Assembly (NCBI GenBank): GCA_029204225.1
Contig: CM055110.1
Span: 19,393,109 to 19,457,108 of the forward strand
Direction of reading: 5' to 3'
From: Diphasiastrum complanatum
Lineage: Eukaryota > Streptophyta > Lycopodiopsida > Lycopodiales > Lycopodiaceae
Length of the DNA stretch: 64,000 bases
Part shown: piece after piece, positions 36,310 through 49,020 of the stretch
Layout: every line of letters starts with the position of its first letter
Position numbering within the stretch: the first letter of the stretch is position 1
Notes under the pieces: generated by a model
Databases searched by the model: none
What the model was told of the DNA's origin: nothing
The model's input: only the letters and a program-made list of their open reading frames with translations
Position numbers and translations under genes: made by a program

Positions 36310-36708
36310 GTTTTTCTTGCCAATCAGGAGCATTTTCATAAAACTGCAGACAAGCATTATTGGAAGGCCGTTGCAGAGCTGATTCCAAATGAAGTACCTA
36401 CTCTGGAACTTAGATCTCGTGGGGGGAAAGATAAGGACAAAAAGAAACCTTCTGTGGTTGTCAACCAAGGTCCAAAGCCTGGAAAGCCTACTGATTTATC
36501 AAGAATGAGACAGATTTTACTGAAGCTTAAGCATAATCCCCCTCCACACATGAAGCCTCCACCACCACCTCCAGCCCCTGCACCAGCAGCAGCACCTACT
36601 GCTCCAGGCACTAGCGGTGAGAATGTTAAGGCCGTTCCAGCAGCAACTCCAAATCCAGCTTCATCTGCTAACGAGACTCCTGCACCTCAGCTGGTTGCAG
36701 CAGCTTAG
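36310..36708 (+). CDS. Clathrin light chain, terminal exon
   Basis: After a splice acceptor (CTTTAGCAG|GTTTTTC) the frame is open for 132 residues and ends in TAG. It reads [20 protein letters not shown], then IPNEVPTLE, a lysine-rich run, [37 protein letters not shown] and a Pro/Ala-rich tail. This is the conserved C-terminal end of plant clathrin light chains, the coat subunit that binds clathrin heavy chain in endocytosis and trans-Golgi transport. No lesion is visible. The upstream exons (coiled-coil heavy-chain-binding part) are not in the window; the intron is followed upstream, after about 370 bases, by the chimeric retroelement unit. Either the intron is long and repeat-filled, or the gene was cut by rearrangement. 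No poly(A) tract or lack of intron suggests a processed copy. Confidence 0.9.
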   Translation, partial: VFLANQEHFHKTADKHYWKAVAELIPNEVPTLELRSRGGKDKDKKKPSVVVNQGPKPGKPTDLSRMRQILLKLKHNPPPHMKPPPPPPAPAPAAAPTAPGTSGENVKAVPAATPNPASSANETPAPQLVAAA

Positions 36709-39700
36709 TCATATCCTGCCAAACCTTTTGAGATTTGAGCTTGACCACAGTCACATCTCTACCTTCGGGCATAGTGCAGATATAGAGAAGACATTGGAAA
36801 GTTAAGCAGTCAGTCGTATTCTGGTTTCCTGTACATTCACTTGTCATCCTGAACTGCCAAACTGGCTTGTTATCATTTTGAAAAAGTGTAGACACATTTT
36901 AGGTGTTAGCTACCATAAGCTTTCTATTTTTTGACAAGTTGGATCAATATTTAGTGTTAAATAGGGATAGCTTTGCAGGTACAAGAATTCCGTTAAAATG
37001 AGTTTGAGACCAATAGCCTTTTTTGTACGAGTGTGCTGTGTTGATGTAGTTCTCAATTTGGTATTAAACGTACAAAATCTCAGAAAATGATCTGTTTAGC
37101 TTTTTTGTTTATAACTTCTGTATGCATTATTATTGATAACTCAGCTGTTTTTGATCTTATGGTAATGACAGCAAGCTTATGCCATTCTATCTAGGATGAT
37201 TTCAAGTATTATGTTTAGTTTTTTGTTGGTCCCTTGAATTCTATTAGATACTCCCAAAAAGTTGAAGTATCCCCAAAAATGATTGCACTTCAGCTATTGT
37301 GCCTATACAGTAGTTACAATTTTGAGACTAGAAGAGTGAGGTATTGAAGCACTTGTTTTCTACATAGACAAGTTTCATTGTTCATTTTCTTTCTTAGAAG
37401 AATGGCCATTGGCTACCCATAAGCACTTAGCATGTAGAATTAATGCTCCACCTTAAATAATATTGGGCAGCTAGCTATTATTTTGTGTAGCTCTGCCAGG
37501 AGTTCTGGGGTTTGAGGGGCCCCTATCGGAGGCCAGGGCTCGATGACAGGGTCCAAAACTCAAGAAGTTTGCAAGATGAGGACTTTCAGCAGAGCAAAAA
37601 GAGGGCATCTATGAATTTACATGTTGGAAAGCCCTTAGTACAAAGCAGGTTTATGCCTGAAAAACTGGAAAGAGGAAATTGTCATACTATGGCGGGAGAT
37701 TAAACTAAGAAAGCAGCAAGGTCTTTATGCATCAGGGAAGGGATTTTTCAAGGGTAAAGCAGCTGTAAATCTATGGCGAGGCCGTTAAGGCAAGCCATAA
37801 ATGAATGGCTGTTGAATCTGTTTATTTTGGTGAAAAGGTCACTAGTCCTTCACAATCATACCCTTGTACAGCTGTAAGCTCCTCCTAGAGCTTCTTTATT
37901 GCCTTTTTAGGAGTTAACACTTGGTTGTGAAAGTTCTGTGTATCAAAATTCATAACATGCCGTTAAAATGGTTACCAGCATAACTTATACAGCTGAAAGG
38001 TCCCTCTGAAGCTTTTTTCTGTTTATGGCCTTGTAGGAGTTATCATTTGGTTCTAAATTCTATGTATCAAAATTTTATAACATGCAGGTAAAATAGATGT
38101 AATTTTGAATGCAAAATCCACCTAATCCTCATTTGTGCGAGTACATATGTGAAACACAATGTGGTCCTGCTGTATAAGAATGTTGATTGCCACACATTCG
38201 TTCGAGGCTTTGAATCTCAGGGGCTCTCATTCTTACCATAAGCCAAAGTGACATAGGTAGATATGCATAGAATTGTAAGCAATCTATACCACTAACTCAC
38301 GACTTTGTGTTGTTGTTGTACTGCTTTGCTTTGCAAAGTAATATGTGTTAACTGAAGTTTGTTGAAGAGCTCTTAGATTTCAATACTCGGATCTTGTTCA
38401 GATTGGACATGAATTTTAACATGCAAAGTAATTGAGAATTAATTTATGTCCAACAGTGAGTTGTATTTTATCTAAGGTGATATTTGTGGGATGTGCCTTG
38501 CATAGGCAAGAGTATGCATGCAAGTGGTTAATGAATTTTTATGAGGCCATTCAAAATCAAAGAACATGTCTTAAACATTTGAAGTCTATATTCTGCAGGA
38601 CTCAATGAAAATGGTGCATACATGACATATTTTGCAACATACTAAGTATCTATAAAAAGACTACATATTGTGTCGGCAGGGTTATTATAGAGTTGATAGA
38701 CTATCCTACTTGTTTGGAGTACAATGCCATGTTTTCTTTTCAAAAGACTTAAGTAGGCCATGACTACTATACAATATCTATAAAACTCAAGCTATAAAAA
38801 CCTTTAGAGATAAAACTATTATTTATCATTGTGATGAACTTAGACCTAGTTGCCTTGTCTTGATTTTATGTTGACATAAATCTGAACTAGAATGCTATTA
38901 AATGTGCATGCAAATGTATCCGCGGTGTGTAATTGAAAGTTGGAACTTATTAATCATCATATGAAGATGCTTAATGAGATGATGATAGAAATCTCGGTGT
39001 GTGCACTGCGTGGATTGCAATGGATCGCGTAGGCAAACACAAATAAAACCTATTTGCGCTTTGCAAAAGCAAAAAGAGCAAACGGTCAGACAAAACAATA
39101 AGAGTGAGACAGAAACGAAATAGCAAAAGCATGCAACGTTGACGAAGATCTGAACGCAACAAGATAGTAGTCGTTTCAGATTGATATGTATGAAAGTACA
39201 AGTTAGATTGATGCTGTGAGCACAAGACAATTGCGGGTCTGTAAAAGCTATAATTACTGACAATCAGTCTGAAAGAAAGAATCGATGTGTGAAAAGCATC
39301 TACAATGTATGTCTTTGATAATTCTCTTGTATATATGTTGTTACAATGAATATCTATATACAATTTTCATTAGTGTAGATGTACGTACAAAAAGGAATAG
39401 AGCTATTGCGTCGTCTTGGGTAAATTGTGGTGGTTGTTGTCATTGTTCAAGTGGTTCCACACAGTACAAGAAGTGGGCGTGAGGAGACTTCAACTATTCG
39501 GAGTCGGGCGTGTTGCTGTTGATAGTCGATGAGGGCAATGAAGTTGACTAACCTTGATAAGTTGACAAGTCGGACTTTCTTGACAAGTCGGTTTCCACTC
39601 CGATGCCTGTCTTTGATAATAGAGCACTTCTGCAAACTGTGCGACAATGGATGTAAAACTGCAGCAATGTAAATGGAACTAAATTAACATGAGATTTAGG

Positions 39701-39807
39701 AGAGTAGATGAATAAATCCAACATTTAATAGCTTGAGCATTAGTTTTACAATCAAGTTATAAACAATCAATGATTTCGTACAGTCTTATAATGTTTAAGA
39801 GTTATCA
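36709..39807. other. Clathrin light chain 3' region and intergenic DNA
   Basis: The first few hundred bases are probably 3' UTR and downstream sequence. A 63-codon open frame at 37512-37703 (plus) has no recognised family and is probably chance. Two similar stretches around CTGTAAGCTCCTCC and CTGAAAGGTCCCTC (37860-38090) look like an old short duplication. Nothing else can be supported. Confidence 0.4.
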
Positions 39808-41830
39808 TTTTTTTTTTTGCAAAACGTTAAGATACGAGTATATTTTCACAAATGTACAAGTACAAGAAAGAGTAGGATGGCAAACTATACAGACTTATGT
39901 AACAAGGACCATATGCACACCACACAAGGAGCACACGCAGGGAGGCAGCCCAACAAAAACTAGGTAATATGCAAAAAAAACATAGCAAAATGGAGGTAGA
40001 CAACAGTCGAGAGGAGGGACATAGACCCCTCAAAAACCTACTGGTTTCGTGCAGTCCAAATCTTCCAAAGCATCGCTAACTTGCACACATGCCAAAGGGG
40101 TAGAGAAGGGCGCTTTGTGATATTTGCGAGTCGGCTAGGAAGATGGTATCAATCCCAAGATGTAAGGTGAATCTCCAATGGCTGATGAGATGGGCAAACT
40201 CCTTCCAGGAGTCTTTGAGACAGTAATAAAATAGGTGCTCCATAGTTTCCCCCACCAACTGGCAAACTGAGTAGAGACGGTCATTCAAGAAGGGCTATTT
40301 GGCAAGCAATGACAAGGACTTGGTGATGATGCAGTAGGCGAGGTACCTAAACTTGCCTATTGGAAGAGAGCGAGCTGTGAGGAGTCTGTTGCGCCAAAAA
40401 GCAGAAGAATAATATAGTGACAATTGGGCATTAAAGAAGTCAGGAAAAAGGGAGGGATGTTGGCGAGGTGAGTAGCACGGTAGCTCAGAAGCGAGGAATC
40501 AAGGGCCAGCTTCCAACCCTCCAATGCAAGTGGGGAAGCAGACATGACATGCAAGCCAAGCGAAGAGGAAGCAAGGTCTACGAGGGAATGCTCATTTTGG
40601 GAAAGTGTGGAGGAGGCAAGGATCTAGCAAGGGGGAACATGCACAAGCTGACGAAGGGTAGAAATGCCTTTGTTGGCCAAGGCCCGAGAAAGCCTTGACT
40701 GAGCACAAAAGAGGGGAGGAGCAGCAGGGGGAAAAAGAGAAGAGGTCCAAATGGCCTCATCGGAAGGTAGAACATAGGCATCGACCAAGATAGGAGTGAG
40801 GACAAGCGACAGAACCCCGGAGACCTATTTTTGAGCGAGGGGTCTAGGATGTCTAGGCCCCCATCCATCGTAGTTGCTATACAAACCGTCCAGGATAAGA
40901 GAGTACGTTTACCAGCCCCCACGAATCGACAAAGTAATTCAAAAAGGGAATTGTGCAGAGAACGAGTGGCAACAAGAATGGAAGAGAAGTAGATTGGAAA
41001 GGCTGAGAGGATGTGCCTAACCACCAAAACTCTAGAAGGGAAGGACATAAAATGAGGGTCCCAAAGAATCAATTTGGAAACGAAGGACAAAAGGAACTAA
41101 GTCTACTTTGAGCGTTGGGAAGAGGGCAAGTGAAGGCCAAAGGACACCCCAAGTAGACGAGTCATGATGCCATGAGGGACGACCTGAATACCCAAGGAAA
41201 AGACCCAAGAAGGGGTATAAGAAGCTACAACATGGAGCTCGGATTTTTCCTTATCGAGAAGGGAGGAAGAGCAATAACAAAACTCATCAAAACGGATGGC
41301 AACCCGAGATTCATGGAGAAGAGACAACACGGTAACATCGGCCGCGAATCTGGTGGGAAAGTGGTTCAAGTGGAGAAAAGACCGGAGTTACAAGGCGCAC
41401 ATATGAAGCATGATGAAGGGCGTGAGGAAGAGGTTTAGTGGCGATAGCAAAAAGCAAGGGCGAAAGCAGACAACCTTGGCGGATTCCAAAAGTGGGGAAG
41501 AAGAGGGCAGAAAGGCAACCATTGAGAAGGACTATGGAAAAAAAAGAGGAATAGAGTGTGCACACAAACATTGAGAAAGAAGGGGAAGGCCCAAGTGGCA
41601 GTACCAGAGGACGTAGTCCAATTGATGCAGTCAAAAGCTTTGTCAAGGTCAAGGTGGAGGATCGAAGAGGGGTGTTGACGCTAAGAGAATCCATGATGTT
41701 TGGGCCTTTAACAAAACCAAATTGCTCACTGCAAAGTACGGGGTGAAGTAAAGGAGAGAGACATAAGGCCATTGCTTTGGCAAGGATCTTGTAGGAGGTG
41801 TTGAGCATAGTGAGAGGACATCAAATGCGA
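39808..41830 (-). mobile_element. LINE (non-LTR retrotransposon), 5' truncated
   Basis: On the minus strand: PLTMLNTSYKILAKAMAL and CSEQFGFVKGPNIMDSL of RT, FGIRQGCLLSPLLFAIA, then FAADVTVLSLLHESRVAI (the FADD active-site block, with one Asp changed to Ala). Then come VLVVRHILSAFPIYFSS and a zf-RVT-like end, CQLVGETMEHLFYYC, followed by LWKIWTARNQ. A run of 11 A lies at the minus-strand 3' end (T run 39808-39818). The order and poly(A) are typical of plant L1-type LINEs. Frame changes show it is dead. Target duplications were not found by eye. Confidence 0.85.
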
Positions 41831-42360
41831 AGTCAAAGACAATAGGACCAAAACAATATTTTGATTAGGCAATGCATCATATTAAAGAACAATAAAGTGA
41901 AAAGAAGAGAACATAGAGAATGAAACATTTTCTTAGACCCTATACCCATATAATAAACATGAGGAAAAAAAAACTAAGATATCTGGGTTGCTGTTGATGA
42001 CGATTTCCCCGTTGTCGTTGACTAAGTGTAGCATCCAATCTAGCATACCTCAGCTTTTGCATGAGCAAATAGTCAACACAATTGCTCGAATCGCAAAATT
42101 GTCAGACCCAAGAATGAAATTAAAACAACTGAATCAAATTATAAGCTTGTCTAGATTGTGTGGGAAGTAACTAGCATATGTACCTTTGTCATAGTACATG
42201 TATGCTACCTCTTGAAAGGAACTTTCAGAAGATCTAAGGTAGTCCGCTGGCTGAAAATGATGCTTTTTGCATCCGAACTCTTTAAGCTTTCTAGTTGCTG
42301 TAAAAGGGATTTCACCCTTGGTGACTCAATCCAATTTTTATGAACATCAGCTCTAGACCG
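41831..42360. other. Unassigned DNA between LINE and Copia relic
   Basis: Nothing recognised. A short exon-like stretch near 42205-42414 on the minus strand may belong to the LTR that follows. Confidence 0.35.
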
Positions 42361-43310
42361 GCTGTTTAGTAATGTAGAACGTGAGAGAGAGAGGTAGAGG
42401 TTATACCTCTTCATATTGGACCTCAGCCCATTTCACAATGGGATGGGCCCAAAATATATCAAACTTGACTTAGGCACATTGGGCCTTTACCGCATTTATT
42501 AATACATTCAAGTATGTCTATAAATAACAAAGTGGCATTGCCCATTAATAGTAATTCTAACACTCTCCCTCAGTGACAACTTTGTTAGAGGTGTTACTTC
42601 ATGCTTAACCAAGTACATCACACTGAAAGTACATTATACTCCTAACTCTAATGATGTGGCATTTATGCTAACAATTAGTGCAACAATCTGATGTCATCAA
42701 ATGGAGAATGTGTGGAACAATTCCATCACCCTCCCTTGAGCCAAACATCCACTAGAATCTACAAAACAAATTGCTCACACTGCATCATGTCCAAGAGCTA
42801 TGCCAAGGATAATATCCTTCCCTAAAACTGCAATTGCATCTGCAAACTGCCTCATATTGAAGATATCACCTTACTTCTGCATCCAAGGAACCATCTTCTA
42901 GGATGCCTATTCCAAGTTTAGCAATCTTGCAACAACTTTTTGAATCCCATAGAAGATAAAGTACATGCACACAAACTTATTACTAAGCATCTGCTTCGTC
43001 ATAAGACTTTTCAGCTATAGAAGTTAGGTTCACTTCCTCTTTTCCTTTATCACTTCCAGTAAACTTCTTTGACTTAAGATCTGCTTTTATCTTTAAACAC
43101 TGATTCTTATAATGTCCCATCTTTCCACAATAAAGACACTTAACGTTCTTTTTACTCTTAGAACTGCCTTCATCACTTTTAGATTTACTAGTCTGATTAG
43201 CTTTCCACTTAGTAAATAAAGCGACTTCATCTGAAGAGAATATCATAACAACAAAATGTTGCATTCTACGTTTTTCTTCAAGTAATGAAGCTATCAACAT
43301 CTCTAGTGAT
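42361..43310 (-). mobile_element. Copia relic: gag zinc knuckle, polypurine tract, LTR
   Basis: On the minus strand an open piece (43300-42983) contains CLYCGKMGHYKNQC, a perfect CCHC knuckle, in a Lys/Ser-rich context typical of Copia gag. The pol gene is missing. The rest runs to CACTGAGGGAGAG and an LTR starting TGTTAGAATTACTATT, whose first base is 42562. The LTR's other end is unclear, near 42361. It abuts the H3/ULP1-like pseudogene. Confidence 0.75.
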
Positions 43311-43317
43311 TGATTTC

Positions 43318-44583
43318 ACATGAAAAATTCAATATAATAAAATCTGAAAAAAGACACTTACTTTGTTATGTATGGCAACACGAGAATTGGAGTCCCTAGT
43401 CTGACGTATTGGAGTATGTCATCGTGCAGACTTTTGAAATAAGGGAAACCAAATGTAGCCATGATTGAAGGAGAAACAATGCAACATCAATAAACAATGG
43501 GGTCTGGAAAAACTCCATCCAGTATTGAATTGCCCCACCCCCTACATTGTCCCCTAGCATTTTATCCCTACTTTCTAATTCACTTGTATCTAATCTATAA
43601 TGGGGGAGACCAGCATTGGTCTTCGGCATCCTAAAACTATATTGAGGACCTAAACCATTAAGATACGTGTTTAACAATTGATCATACTGTACATATTGAG
43701 GAGTATTTACAAAGGCAAGTGTAGGGGGTGACAGAAGTAATACAGAGAAACCACAAAAAGAATTGTCATTCAAAATTGATTCTACCTTTACACTAACAAA
43801 ATTATCTAAATCGTTTCCAAGAACAGGAGGAGGAGAACTAATATTTACCGAGGTAGGAGGAGGAGATTTAGGAGGTGGAGATTTACTAGGAGAGGAAGAT
43901 TTAGTAGGAGAAGTTAAAGATGGAGTTCTGGGAGGAGAAGAAGGAGACTTAGGAGGAGAATTAGGAGGAGAATACCTAGAAGAAAGAATAGTATTCAGAG
44001 GAGATGGCTTGGGAAAATCCCTCGCTTTATTTGGAGGGTCAAGAGACCTCCTCTTCTTTGAAACACTCACGCTCTGTATACAAATAACAAGCCGGGTTGG
44101 TTGAGATTCCTTTCATTTTCTCCTCTCTGAATCTTGTTTTTGAGGAGAGGAGAGAGCAGGTCTAAAGTATTCTGCAAACTTGTCATATGAGTCCCGAAGT
44201 CTGAACACAATGTTGAAATCCTTGGACATGATGGTCACCCTCTTGGCATGGACAGCTGCAACAACAGTATCTGAATAAAATTTCACCTAGACATTCTCAT
44301 ATGCTTTGTGCAGCACCTCAATTGCCATTACAGTCCATCTCACATATGCAAATAGACTTCTTGTAACGATGAACTTTTGTATGTGAGATTTCGGAATCCG
44401 AAGATTATTTGTCTTCTGAAGCTTTCGAATGTCCTTGAGCCAAGGTGGGTCTCTTCTTCTGTCCCTTGGCCTAGGAGGAGGTGGTGGTGGACGAGGTGGT
44501 GGTTGTGGATTTCCCTGACCCGCACCTGAAATTGGTATTCCACCTGAACGACCTCGTGCTGTCTGCTTGGTTCGCTCCATCAA
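43318..44583 (-). pseudogene. Histone H3-like domain fused to ULP1-like peptidase start
   Basis: One frame of 395 codons (44583 to 43396) with only two stops, a TAG at 44287-44289 and a TGA near 44116. It starts MERTKQTARGRSGG, identical to H3 residues 2-8 at RTKQTAR. After a poly-Pro/Arg stretch it reads WLKDIRKLQKTNNLRI, where H3 has ALREIRKYQKSTELLI; then WTVMAIEVLHKAYENV; and after the TAG, AAVHAKRVTIMSKDFN, where H3 has CAIHAKRVTIMPKDIQ. This is an H3 histone fold with an altered tail. It then continues into YDKFAEYFRP, a Ser/Pro/Lys linker (SPPNSPPKSP) and QYWMEFFQTPLFIDVA, shared with the ULP1-like genes at 2097-3877 and 49021-50761. The sequence is cut at 43318 inside the following intron. 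Histone assignment is strong; the peptidase assignment comes from the other copies. Confidence 0.8.
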
Positions 44584-45590
44584 TGTGCAGTATCGGATCA
44601 GCGCGCGATAATGTTGATTTCAGAATCAGACCTCAGGTCGGATGCGTCGAAACGATATCTGAGCTCAACAAATCCGTTCTCTGGTAGCGAATGGGCGCGC
44701 GCGAGTAGTAATGGATTGAAGAAAGTTGGTTTCGAGCGCACTGAATCGATATCGCATGGATGCAAATAACTATAAGCAAAAAAATTTCAGCATCGTCGAT
44801 CAGTATATATAGAGAAAATCAGAAATGATTGCAAACGTGGTGGTTTGGATGTCCGAGGCTCAGATTACAATGATGATTACTCCGAGGCTTGCCAATGAAA
44901 TCAAACTAAATATCCATCAGTCATCAAAATGATTAGTCCATATCGAATAAATCAGAATTAATTACAAATAAAGTATGGTCACATCTACAATTAATGCTAC
45001 AAAAGTATGCTATCACAATTCTACCATTTAATGCTAAAATTGACAACGTTAAGCTTTAAATATCAGAACTTTTTTATATCCAATAATTATAATTTGGAAA
45101 ATTCCAAAGGCCAAATTTTCACCCGATAGCTAATCGACGCGCATATAAAGCATTTGAAAACCAGAGTTTGTATTCTTGCACGTTCATCCGATATGGGATG
45201 GAATATGAATGATCAGAGCTTGATTCAAATTGGTGAGTAAAGACGAAAAAAGATGAGTAAATGCTAATTACTTGCCAATCACCAGAATGTTAGTTCTGAG
45301 ATTCCTGAACATCTGTACTGATAGTGAGTAAAGCCTCTGAGAAAAAAATGGAAAAAATTGGATTTGTGAGTAAAAATCACTGTAGGCGAGTAAGCGCAAG
45401 TAAAAGCTATTTACTCGCCGAGCTCACAAAATGGGCCTCTGGGTATGCTCTGCTATCGAGAGTGGCGAGAAAAATAACATCAAGAAAGTGGAAAAACCCT
45501 TGAGGGAAAGTAAATAACCTATCGAAAAAGAGCAAAATAGCAAAAGAAATACAACCAGAAAATCCACTCCTATGAATGTTTAGCACCGTC
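44584..45590. other. 5' flank of H3-like gene and unassigned DNA
   Basis: CG-containing DNA (GCGCGCGCGAG near 44693) directly upstream of the H3-like start could be promoter sequence. The rest probably belongs to the internal region of the Gypsy element whose primer site is at 45591. No coding frame is recognised. Confidence 0.35.
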
Positions 45591-46500
<910 letters not shown>

Positions 46501-46924
46501 TACTTCCAACTCTCTACTTCAGATTTGTAGTGTTTGTGCTTATTGTAGAAGCCTCTTTCCATTTTCTAGAATATTTCTTGTTGTTCTCATAATCGGACAA
46601 CAATAACCCTCATTAGGGGATATTAAAAAATGGGCCCTTTGTCAAGATGCTTTTTTTGACTTTGCACGCTTTCAACGCTTATGTGTCTTAACGAATGGTG
46701 TCCATCTGTGACGAATTATAATAGTGGTTGACGAACGAAAATTGTATTTAACTTTTTTGGCCAAATTTTTGTGATATTCAAATATCCCGCCGGGCAGAAC
46801 AAACAATTGTGATTGGACCATAGTTACTGCCCGAATACTCTTATGCTGCCCGTCATTGTACACTCGAGGTCGATTTGACGTCAATAGTCGTAAACTGTAG
46901 TTAACTAATCCTTGTAGTTTAGGA
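46501..46924. other. Unassigned DNA left of copy B
   Basis: This would correspond to sequence left of the window start if the duplication extends further. Nothing recognised. Confidence 0.35.
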
Positions 46925-47148
46925 ACTTCTTGTCATTCATAGGTATACCTCTCATTTTCTTCATTCTATCTCCTATTTTGGATTGTCATTCTTAGGTTTA
47001 CCTCACAATCTCTACATTCTCTCAGTTATCAGCTAATGGCTACACATAATCAGAGACCAAGAGGATCCATTGATGCAATCAATATTTGAAATGAAAAAAT
47101 GCAGGAGATCAATGGATACCAAGAATATATTGAAAATATCAATGGATC

Positions 47149-48381
47149 TTGATGCATCCCTCTGCAAAAGGCTCATTCCGGAAAAGAAAAAGATTGGATA
47201 ACATATACAGAAGCTCTTGGAAAGGCATGATAATGGATTTTAAAGTACCACCTACCGGTCAATCTATCATGGATATTTTAGTTCAGCATGCTTATCTTCA
47301 CAATGAGCTCAACATTCATGATTTGAATCCAAATGATAGAAGAAAATGCAATTGTAAGTATTTAGATTTAATTTTTTTAGAGTTAGCATTTTCTTTAAAT
47401 TATATTTTTTTTGTGATATTTTTGTTGGTTTTGCAGATTTGTATCCATCAAATTTTATTGAGTGCATATAGTTCAATCGATAGCAGGAATAATTAATGTC
47501 ATACATTCGGATATCGGTATTTTACAATATAAAGGTTGTTTTCCAAAATTACTTTTAGAGTCAGGAGTTTTCTTTTATGATCACACCTATTTTTCTGATA
47601 AAAATGGTTTAATTGGTAGACTAGAGCCATATCCTCTACCAGATTTTTTGAGTGAGGAATGGATTTCTCCTGATGCAGCAATTTCAGAAAGTTTTTGATC
47701 TAGGCTATATATTGATATTCAGAGTATACTAAAATGTAGCACTGGATCAAAGAATAATAGATTAAGTTGGTATCTACCTTTTACTATTTTTGTTGATTTT
47801 TTTTTTCAAATGCAATGTTCGGAGAACGAAAACAATGTTTATTTGCAAGGACTTGAGTGTTGAAATAATCACCGAGTTGTTGGATGATGGTTGGGATACA
47901 AAACAAAATCAACAAGTAGAGTGTAGAGTATGTTACTCATCCATGACATTTAGATATCACATCGAAAAACAAATGCTCACTTTGCTACTGTATTATAGAA
48001 GATGGATTAAAAGCAAAAATATTAGAAAGCCACTTGATCAATATTTTGGTATAAACCCTCGAGAGCAACTTCAGATAACAATGAAAAGAAATGACAACAT
48101 TCTTGCAATGGTTGAGGTCGAGGAAGATTGGTGTCTTAATCACATTCGATCAGAAGTAGACATGTTGCAATTCGATCTACCACAATACTATCAACTTCGA
48201 TTGAATGGTATAAAGGTACGTTATGCCATAATAAAATATTCCATTTTTTCATTTTTAAAGTGAATCATATTCGTAAAATATATTAACTATAACAATTTCT
48301 CTTGTGCAGGTAAGAGTAAGACAGGAAGAGCATATAAAATGCAAAGATATTGGGACATCCATCGAAATTGAAGATCCATAG
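47149..48381 (+). CDS. Unknown gene X, copy B
   Basis: Same gene as at 226-1457. The exon ending at 48215 is open for at least 142 codons here (RRTKTMFICKDLSVEIITEL, MTFRYHIEKQMLTLLLYYRR, MLQFDLPQYYQLRLNG). It splices in phase 0 to 48310-48381, ending EIEDP. The frameshift of copy A is absent. The earlier exon with KGCFPKLLLESGVFFYDHTY still meets a TGA near 47696, so whether the whole gene is intact is uncertain. No family recognised. Confidence 0.45.
47587..47880 (+). repeat. Fold-back repeat, left arm (copy B)
   Basis: Inverted match at 50706-50997; equivalent to 664-957. Confidence 0.9.
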
Positions 48382-49020
48382 ATTATGAACTATGGAATTT
48401 TGTATTATGCAATACAATTTTTTGAATACATCATTGTTGAAAATATATGAACCACTTTTTCAATGAGGCTCGTTCATTTCTATGATCTCCATTTCCATGG
48501 TGCAAAACACAATGTAATTGCAACAAGATAACATGAAATTTTGATAACAAGATTCACTGTCTCCTGCAAGAAATGCATTATCTCCATTCGGTAGATCTTC
48601 AGTCACTTGCACTCCAGTAACCACTACAATCAGATATCGAATCTAGGCTTGACCATGTTGAAGTCACGTACATATTGTTTGTATATATGGTCTTCATTGC
48701 CTTGGACTGTATTGTCCTTGTTGTGGCATATTTGGATACGTTAAGAAGATGATCTGATCAAAGATTTGCTGCAACAAATTCAAGTGAACTAATGTCGCAT
48801 GTTTGGATTGATTGTGGCAAAGGTTCGATCAGATCATCTTTCGGAACTTATCCCAAATAAACCATGGAAAAGACAAGGAAAACCATAGAAATAGAAGATT
48901 AATGAAAAACAGGAAACAAAACAAGTAAGAACAACCATTAAAAAACTATAATTATATTTCTATTAAAATTTTCAGTACATGTGTCTTAGCCACATAAGTG
49001 AGACGAATATTTAATCTGTA

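Noticed and set aside
37512-37703. 63-codon frame downstream of clathrin light chain
   Set aside because: Short, no recognisable motif, no splice context or repeat partner.
40468-41746. Plus-strand open frames inside the LINE
   Set aside because: They are antisense shadows; the minus strand carries all LINE RT motifs.
43763-44104. Glu/Gly-rich plus-strand frame (GGGDLGGGDLLGEEDLVGE)
   Set aside because: Antisense of the Ser/Pro linker of the H3/ULP1-like gene, present equally at 3382 and 50282.
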